In this document: piece after piece, positions 14,801 to 18,619 of the stretch
How the letters are laid out: every line of letters starts with the position of its first letter
How positions within the stretch are numbered: the stretch's first letter is position 1
Source: JANOBD01 sp031411495
GTDB lineage: Bacteria > Planctomycetota > Phycisphaerae > Tepidisphaerales > Tepidisphaeraceae
NCBI GenBank assembly: GCA_031411495.1
Contig: JANOBD010000024.1
Coordinates: forward strand, 1 to 18,619
Direction: 5' to 3'
DNA length: 18,619 nt
The notes under the pieces: generated by a model
Seen by the model: the letters and a program-made list of their open reading frames with translations, nothing else
What the model was told of the DNA's origin: nothing
The model's database searches: none
Made by a program: the position numbers and the translations under genes

Positions 14801-15690
14801 GATTCGGGTCGAGCGTCTCCAACGGCGTCATCGCCGCGATCCAGAACGCCGTCTCGACCGTCTCGGTCAATGTCACACTCAAGGCATCCGATCCGCGTGT
14901 GCATCTCACCTTCAACCCCGGCGTGGTGAACAACGTCGGTGCGGGTCAGACCGCGAACTTCAGCGTCACGTTCACCGGCGACGGCCGGCCGTACCGGTTC
15001 GATCTGCAGTTCGTGCGCGAGGGGACGGATGTGGTGCTCGGCTCGATCCCTGTCGTGCTGGGCACGCCCATCACCGGCGAAGGGTACGACTATGAGGATC
15101 TGGACGACGGCGAGATCAACGACACCGTCAGCTTCGGCAACATCGTCGATCCGGCGGCCGTCCTTCTCGTGACCAGCCAGTTCAACCGCGAGACCGGCCA
15201 TCAGCTTCAGGTCGATTTCGACCATGACGTTGCCGCCGGCCTGGGCGCCGACGATCTGGTGGTAACCAACGCCGTCACCGGCGCGGCGGTTGCGTTGCAG
15301 CAGTTCACCTACGACCCGATCGCCCATCGGGCACTGGCAACGTTTGCCGCCGGCGTCTTGCCGAGCGGCCACTATCGACTGACGATCGCCGCCGGCACGG
15401 TGACGGGCCTCCAGGCCGATCACGTTTTGAACTTCGATGTCCTGGCGGGTGATGCCAACAACGATCACGTGGTGAACTTCGATGACCTGCTCATCCTGGC
15501 GCAACACTACGGCCAGACCGGGCAGACCTTCAGCACGGGTAATCTCAACTACTCGGCGGATGGCCTGGTGAACTTCGACGACCTGCTGCTGCTCGCCCAG
15601 CAATACGGCTCATCGCTGTTCTCCAGCACACCGATCGTTTCTGCCAAGCGGACCATGCATGGGTCGCGCATCGACGGAATCGTTGCGTGA
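11806..15690 (+). CDS. Giant exported protein: LEPR-XLL-like motif, six SdrD_B-type repeats, VWA-like domain, dockerin
   Basis: A 1294-residue predicted surface or secreted protein. RFESLDGRVLL (27-37) is a variant of the LEPR-XLL motif found near the N-terminus of giant exported planctomycete proteins. Six B-type (SdrD_B/Cna_B-like) beta-sandwich repeats start near residues 40, 145, 250, 355, 460 and 575; each has a WxDxNxDGIRxxGEPGL-like loop, a (W/L)TVFxDLDxNG loop and a GxYxVREV strand, and the Asp/Asn loops suggest calcium binding. A von Willebrand A/integrin-beta-like domain begins at about 706 with VDVFLLFDDTGSF, a DxTxS form of the MIDAS metal site, and runs to about 1010, followed by NVTLKASDPRVHLTF. 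A dockerin pair is at 1214-1275 (GDANNDHVVNFDDLLILAQ and SADGLVNFDDLLLLAQ). GAGGT sits 2 nt before ATG 11806 and 5 nt before ATG 11809, so translation may begin at the second Met. A likely role is adhesion or matrix assembly. Confidence 0.92.
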   Translation: MMRSAIRSLVRAAHETTTKTWSAVGPRFESLDGRVLLVGNLFATILQDANGNGIKDPGEPMLQGWTVFVDYNRDGVISSGEPSAVTNIDGETFINGIPRGTWDVREVLQSGWAPTIGFSELNRVQIRDGETTDVLFMNVPAANGGIEGAVWSDANHDGIRQAEDIGLLGWNVFLDLDGNGSPSAGEPSAFTDSAGFYSFPDLAAGSYKVREVVPAAWDPTIGYDNEQTVTVSPGTTTVVNFGNFSTANLGNITGAVWNDVNADGIRAGGEPGLDSWTVFVDLDTNGVRGATEPTALTDAGGNFSFPSLVAGTYTVVEELQAGWFTSPGYPMSRLVTVLGESTSNVQFANYTPTLGAVTGTVWNDINGDGSSLGEPTLPNWTVFIDANSNGVVDAGENAAVTSASGVYTLSNVPIGATVIRVVPQVGWTPTAPGTGMQLVTMLNGTTITNIDFGAKQRTDGAIRGRAYADYDHDGIRDPGERGLAGLTVYLDLNNDNSLDATEPRAVTSVDLFYTPAVDEAGTYEFTHLAAGTYKVREIIPVTLSATLESIRSQSVTLVGGEERNNVDFANRFRNNELHGFKFNDLNANHQRDAGEPGIGGVTIYLDMDRDNVLDPTEPRTLTAADGSYGFTTDLAPTSYVVREVLPWGWNQTYPVTNTGGTLWPTGVSNPAIGNVSPLSITTSLANGQTFSQNVSLTLPNTGALTNLVDVFLLFDDTGSFVANSPIVRAAFPQIISTLQAAMPTVDFGFGVGRFEEYANFASEYATGRPFILNHPIISASTPNFMTSIQAALNRTAPGYGGDQPETDFEALFQTATGRGIDGNNNGTTSDSGAAGLVSTQLTPGASGDVPAFSTYTVDASGNVIPASGTIGGAGFRPSAMPIILTATDTGFAFQPYGETSITGSGGLTLPVSALTQTSRGTTPFSSGAGIQQTITALNALGALVIGLGTNPQATIDPRLGLESIARLTGAINRSLTTIPNGTIDPIAPGDPLYFQIASGFGSSVSNGVIAAIQNAVSTVSVNVTLKASDPRVHLTFNPGVVNNVGAGQTANFSVTFTGDGRPYRFDLQFVREGTDVVLGSIPVVLGTPITGEGYDYEDLDDGEINDTVSFGNIVDPAAVLLVTSQFNRETGHQLQVDFDHDVAAGLGADDLVVTNAVTGAAVALQQFTYDPIAHRALATFAAGVLPSGHYRLTIAAGTVTGLQADHVLNFDVLAGDANNDHVVNFDDLLILAQHYGQTGQTFSTGNLNYSADGLVNFDDLLLLAQQYGSSLFSSTPIVSAKRTMHGSRIDGIVA

Positions 15691-15714
15691 GTGCATCTCG
15701 AGTTTGAAGCTGCG

Positions 15715-15740
15715 GACGCGCGTGACCTGTCACGCGCGTC
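15715..15740 (+). terminator. Terminator hairpin after the surface protein gene
   Basis: GACGCGCGTGA (15715-15725) and TCACGCGCGTC (15730-15740) form a perfect 11-bp stem with a CCTG loop, 24 nt after the stop codon, followed by TGTTTCG. The stem is strong and the U-tract short, so this is a probable intrinsic terminator. Confidence 0.7.
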
Positions 15741-15943
15741 TGTTTCGTAGGTTGACCGCATGTCATTTCCAGGATTGAATTACCACGAATCCACCCGACC
15801 GGCGCGACCGCATCGAGCCCAACTTGATGCACGAGGCGACAACCACTCGCTAAATCACGAAAATGTGATTTCTGATCAGAACCGCCACAAGATTGGGGCG
15901 GGAAGATTCCTACGCAACGCGTCCGGAAATGCTGGAGACTTTC

Positions 15944-16723
15944 ATGTCGGAGCAGCCAAAGAAATCGCGGGCAACGTCCGGGCGGGCGGGTCCATACACA
16001 ACAGCGAAGATGGCAATGGGCGACCTTATGGCCGCCGCCGACCCGCGCCGTGCCGCGAGCCATCAGCGCTACTTCAAGACCGGCCCGGGCGAGTACGGCG
16101 AGGGCGACACGTTTCTTGGCCTGACCGTACCGACGACACGGGCGATCGCGAAGAAGCATCGCGGCATGCCAATGAAAGAAGTGCTCACCCTGCTCGCCGA
16201 CCGGCATCACGAGGCGAGGCTGCTCGCCCTGCTCATCCTGGTCGACCAGTTCTCGCGCGGCGATGAGCGCTCACGCAAAGCGATCTACGACGCTTACCTC
16301 ACGAATCGTGCGTCAATCAACAACTGGGATCTCGTTGACACTTCCGCCCGCGACATCGTGGGCGCGTACCTTGCGGATCGGTCACACCGGCCGCTGCTCG
16401 CGCTGGCGCGGAGCAAGGCGTGGAACGAGCGGCGGATCGCGATCATCGCGACGCATCACTTCATCTCCCAACGCCAGTTCGACACGACACTCGCGATCGC
16501 CGAGATCCTGATCGACGATGATCACGACCTGATTCACAAGGCCGTCGGCTGGACGCTGCGCGAGATGGGAAATCGGGACGAATCGCCGCTGCGGGCGTTT
16601 CTCGAGAAGCACGCGCGCGTGATGCCGCGAACGATGCTGCGTTATGCTTTGGAAAACGTGAAGGCCAAAACGAGACGCGACTTCATGCGACGGCGTGGCT
16701 TGCACGGCAAACCCTCACGCTGA
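15944..16723 (+). CDS. DNA alkylation repair protein, AlkD family
   Basis: A 259-residue HEAT-repeat DNA glycosylase of the AlkD family, which removes N3- and N7-alkylated purines. Family features are QRYFKTGPGEYGEGDTFLGLTVP (split: QRYFKTGPGEYGEG, then DTFLGLTVP) near residues 43-65, and INNWDLVDTSARDIVG, whose WDxVD contains the catalytic Asp region. Later helices (KAWNERRIAIIATHHFI and HKAVGWTLREMGNRD) match the HEAT array, and the protein ends YALENVKAKTRRDFM with a basic tail. I chose the ATG at 15944 because GGAG lies 6 nt before it; the frame is open 17 codons further upstream without support. The first 25 residues are basic and low complexity. The gene ends 9 nt from the convergent DUF2203 gene. 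Confidence 0.9.
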   Translation: MSEQPKKSRATSGRAGPYTTAKMAMGDLMAAADPRRAASHQRYFKTGPGEYGEGDTFLGLTVPTTRAIAKKHRGMPMKEVLTLLADRHHEARLLALLILVDQFSRGDERSRKAIYDAYLTNRASINNWDLVDTSARDIVGAYLADRSHRPLLALARSKAWNERRIAIIATHHFISQRQFDTTLAIAEILIDDDHDLIHKAVGWTLREMGNRDESPLRAFLEKHARVMPRTMLRYALENVKAKTRRDFMRRRGLHGKPSR

Positions 16724-16732
16724 CCAGCCCCC

Positions 16733-17185
16733 TCAATCCTGCTGCAGGATCGAGACCGGCTGGCGGGCCTGGAAGCCTTCGTCCAGTTCGTGCCAGTGGG
16801 TGATCCGCTCTTCGCCGAGCTTCCAGCAGAGGCAGACTTCGCGGCCCTGGTGTGAACTGATGAAGTCGATCAGGCCGAGTTGGTAGTCCTTCAGGTCGGC
16901 GCCCACATCGGAGAGTTCATCGACGTAGGACTGCAGCGTGGTGACGACGCTGTCGAGGCGGGCTTCGATTTCGAGCCGGAGCGTCCGGTCGAGTTTTCGT
17001 GCGAGTTGAGAATGAAGCGCGCGGGCCTCGGTGTGGGTGCGAACGACATCGGCGGCGATCCGCTTCACCAGCGGCAGCGCGCGGTTGGCTTCCATCAGGC
17101 TGAAGCGCCTGCGATTGCGGATGAGCGTGGCTGTCGATTCGTCGGCAAAGTAATCGGCGTTATCCACGGCAAGCCTTCCTTTCAT
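16733..17185 (-). CDS. DUF2203 family protein
   Basis: A 150-residue protein of uncharacterised family DUF2203. Diagnostic parts are RRFSLMEANRALPLVKRIAAD near residues 26-46 (quoted here as RRFSLMEANRAL then PLVKRI), a helical middle with LDRTLRLEIEARL, VGADLKDYQLGLIDF near 95-110, and the closing HQGREVCLCWKLGEERITHW plus HELDEGFQARQP. No signal peptide or membrane helix is evident; the long helices suggest a small coiled-coil cytoplasmic protein. The first 20 residues are outside the conserved core, so a later start is possible. It is divergent from the DUF1508 gene across a 346-nt spacer and convergent with the AlkD gene. Function unknown. Confidence 0.9.
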   Translation of the reverse strand: MKGRLAVDNADYFADESTATLIRNRRRFSLMEANRALPLVKRIAADVVRTHTEARALHSQLARKLDRTLRLEIEARLDSVVTTLQSYVDELSDVGADLKDYQLGLIDFISSHQGREVCLCWKLGEERITHWHELDEGFQARQPVSILQQD

Positions 17186-17531
17186 CGCCGCCGGGAGTGA
17201 CCCGCTCGGCAGCTTCGTATTGTTGGATGACGCGATTTCAAGTCAATCAAGAGCGGCGCCCGCAACGACATTCTTTCGCGCTCGGACACCGTCATGTTCG
17301 GTTTGCAACGGTCGCGCCGATTGATACCGATCCGCCGTCTGATGTGAAAAGTGAGGCATTTTCTTTCATGGTCTTTCATAACGCCTGCGCGCAATGAGCG
17401 GATACGCAATGCAGGCGCGCGACACCCGCTCGAGCAAACCTGACGCGCGAACCATCCCGATTTGCCGGTGTAGACGAGGATCGTCATGCTCTCGCGCAGG
17501 CCGCACCATTCATTCATTCGGGAGAAGAACC
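17186..17531. other. 346-nt divergent spacer between DUF2203 and DUF1508 genes
   Basis: No coding frame here is convincing. The left third contains a good minus-strand promoter (17219-17246). The right end has GGAG before the DUF1508 start. I could not find a clear plus-strand promoter; GCGCGC-rich inverted segments around 17386-17417 are the only other structure. Confidence 0.4.
17219..17246 (-). promoter_or_regulatory. Sigma70-type promoter of the DUF2203 gene
   Basis: On the minus strand TTGACT (17241-17246, 5 of 6 consensus bases) is followed after 16 bp by AACAAT (17219-17224, 4 of 6). Transcription from about 17212 would give a 27-nt leader without an obvious Shine-Dalgarno site. Confidence 0.5.
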
Positions 17532-18014
17532 ATGGCAACGATCGAGGTCATGAAAGACACAAAAGGTCAGTTCCGGTTTCGCGTGAAAGGGAAGAACGGC
17601 GAGATCATCGCTACCAGTGAAAGTTACAAGCAAAAGCCCAAGGCGATGGCGACCATCAAGGCGCTAAAGGCGGGCACGGGCTCGGCGAAGGTCATCGACC
17701 TTACCGCCGCGAAAGCCCCGGCCAAGCCCGCCGCCAAGTCCGCGACCAGGTCTTCCGCCAAACCCGCACCAAAGCCCGCCGCGAAGAAGATGGCCAAGCC
17801 AGTTGCCACCACGGTGACGGGCAAGGTAAAGGCCGGCGTGAAGAAGGCGATCGCCAAGCTCACCGGCAAGGCCGTACCTGCCAAGCCGGTCGCGAAGAAG
17901 AAGCCCGCGCCCAAGGCCATGGAAGCGGCGCCGGTCGAGGCGATCCCCGACTCCGCTCCCAGCGACGAAACGATGACCGAGGCCGGCGCCGCCGATACAG
18001 GCGATACCAACTGA
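17532..18014 (+). CDS. DUF1508 (YegP-like) domain protein with Lys/Ala/Pro-rich histone-H1-like tail
   Basis: A 160-residue protein. Residues 1-55 (MATIEVMKDTKGQFRFRVKG, then EIIATSESYKQKPKAMATI) match the small DUF1508/YegP fold, whose function is unknown. From about residue 57 to 133 the sequence is a low-complexity run of AKP, AKK and KPA units, like bacterial histone-H1-like and AlgP-type proteins, and is expected to be disordered and to bind DNA or other polyanions. The last 25 residues turn acidic (EAIPDSAPSDETMTEAGAAD). GGAGAAG sits 4 nt before the ATG at 17532; a longer frame open to 17394 has no homology. The fusion of a YegP domain with an H1-like tail suggests a nucleoid or stress role, which is inferred only. 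Confidence 0.88.
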   Translation: MATIEVMKDTKGQFRFRVKGKNGEIIATSESYKQKPKAMATIKALKAGTGSAKVIDLTAAKAPAKPAAKSATRSSAKPAPKPAAKKMAKPVATTVTGKVKAGVKKAIAKLTGKAVPAKPVAKKKPAPKAMEAAPVEAIPDSAPSDETMTEAGAADTGDTN

Positions 18015-18241
18015 ACACGCGGCGTCTTGCCAGACCCGGAGTCGCAAGCGGAGTTCCGCGAGCGGAAACTGCTCAAAGACGGAAGTCTCCGACCCACACC
18101 GAGGCACACGGATGTCAGCTTTGTGACCGGTTTGACGGTCATCGGTGGTCCCTGTGACCTCCGGCGACCCTTTCCGTTGCGGTCACTCCGCTACGTCCGC
18201 GGGCGTTTCGAAACCACAATCGCGGCGGCGGCCGGTTCTGC

Positions 18242-18247
18242 TACAAT
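18242..18247 (+). promoter_or_regulatory. -10 element of rnpB (TACAAT)
   Basis: TACAAT (5 of 6 consensus bases) is placed so that transcription would start at about 18255, where the RNase P RNA is expected to begin. No clear -35 was found. The same hexamer precedes yajQ. Confidence 0.5.
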
Positions 18248-18254
18248 CAATTCC

Positions 18255-18619
<365 letters not shown>

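Noticed and set aside
18054..18067. TTCCGC/GCGGAA hairpin after the DUF1508 gene as a terminator
   Set aside because: The loop is only 2 nt, the effective stem is short, and there is no T-run.

Overview
GC-rich genomic window that most likely comes from a planctomycete, probably of the Phycisphaerae type; I infer this and did not run a database search. The clues are a very large exported protein with an N-terminal LEPR-XLL-like motif, six SdrD_B-type repeats and a C-terminal dockerin pair; a BlaI/M56-peptidase pair with an added C-terminal module; several genes without Shine-Dalgarno sites; and CACCGAT/CACGGAT intergenic repeats of a kind I associate with this phylum. There are no tRNAs, CRISPR arrays, insertion sequences or phage genes.

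Layout. 1-656 (-): 5' part of truA, running off the left edge. 657-923: divergent spacer holding two operator-like palindromes. 924-3856 (+): a BlaI/MecI-type repressor and, 2 nt later, an M56 (BlaR1-like) membrane peptidase whose periplasmic part is a polysaccharide-export/coiled-coil/SLBB module. 3928-4410 (+): a Tat-exported Rieske protein. 4513-4998 (-): a SlyD-type FKBP isomerase. 5019-5137: an inverted repeat. 5140-6330 (-): an orphan MalK/UgpC-type ABC ATPase with its own promoter. 6331-7008: a long divergent non-coding spacer. 7009-9378 (+): a hybrid sensor kinase. 9497-9991 (+): yajQ. 10038-10919 (+): an NAD-dependent epimerase/dehydratase. 10987-11459 (+): a decayed second yajQ copy. 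11806-15690 (+): the giant surface protein, followed by a strong hairpin. 15944-16723 (+): an AlkD-type DNA glycosylase. 16733-17185 (-): a DUF2203 protein. 17532-18014 (+): a DUF1508/YegP domain with a histone-H1-like tail. 18255 to the right edge (+): the 5' part of rnpB (RNase P RNA), with a much enlarged P12 helix.

Most genes look like independent transcription units. The one clear operon is repressor plus M56 peptidase. It is the best candidate for an undescribed system: the peptidase is of the kind that inactivates BlaI-type repressors, but the usual penicillin-binding sensor is replaced by domains of capsule/exopolysaccharide export proteins, and the promoter carries two ACGAA-N4-TTCGT sites exactly 21 bp apart. 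Other points of interest are the yajQ pseudogene, whose relic promoter and mutated start codon still align with the intact copy; a recurring arrangement in which a -10-like hexamer ends 7-8 nt before the start codon (leaderless transcripts); and the 105-nt P12 hairpin of rnpB, built from GGGATGAGGG-like repeat units.
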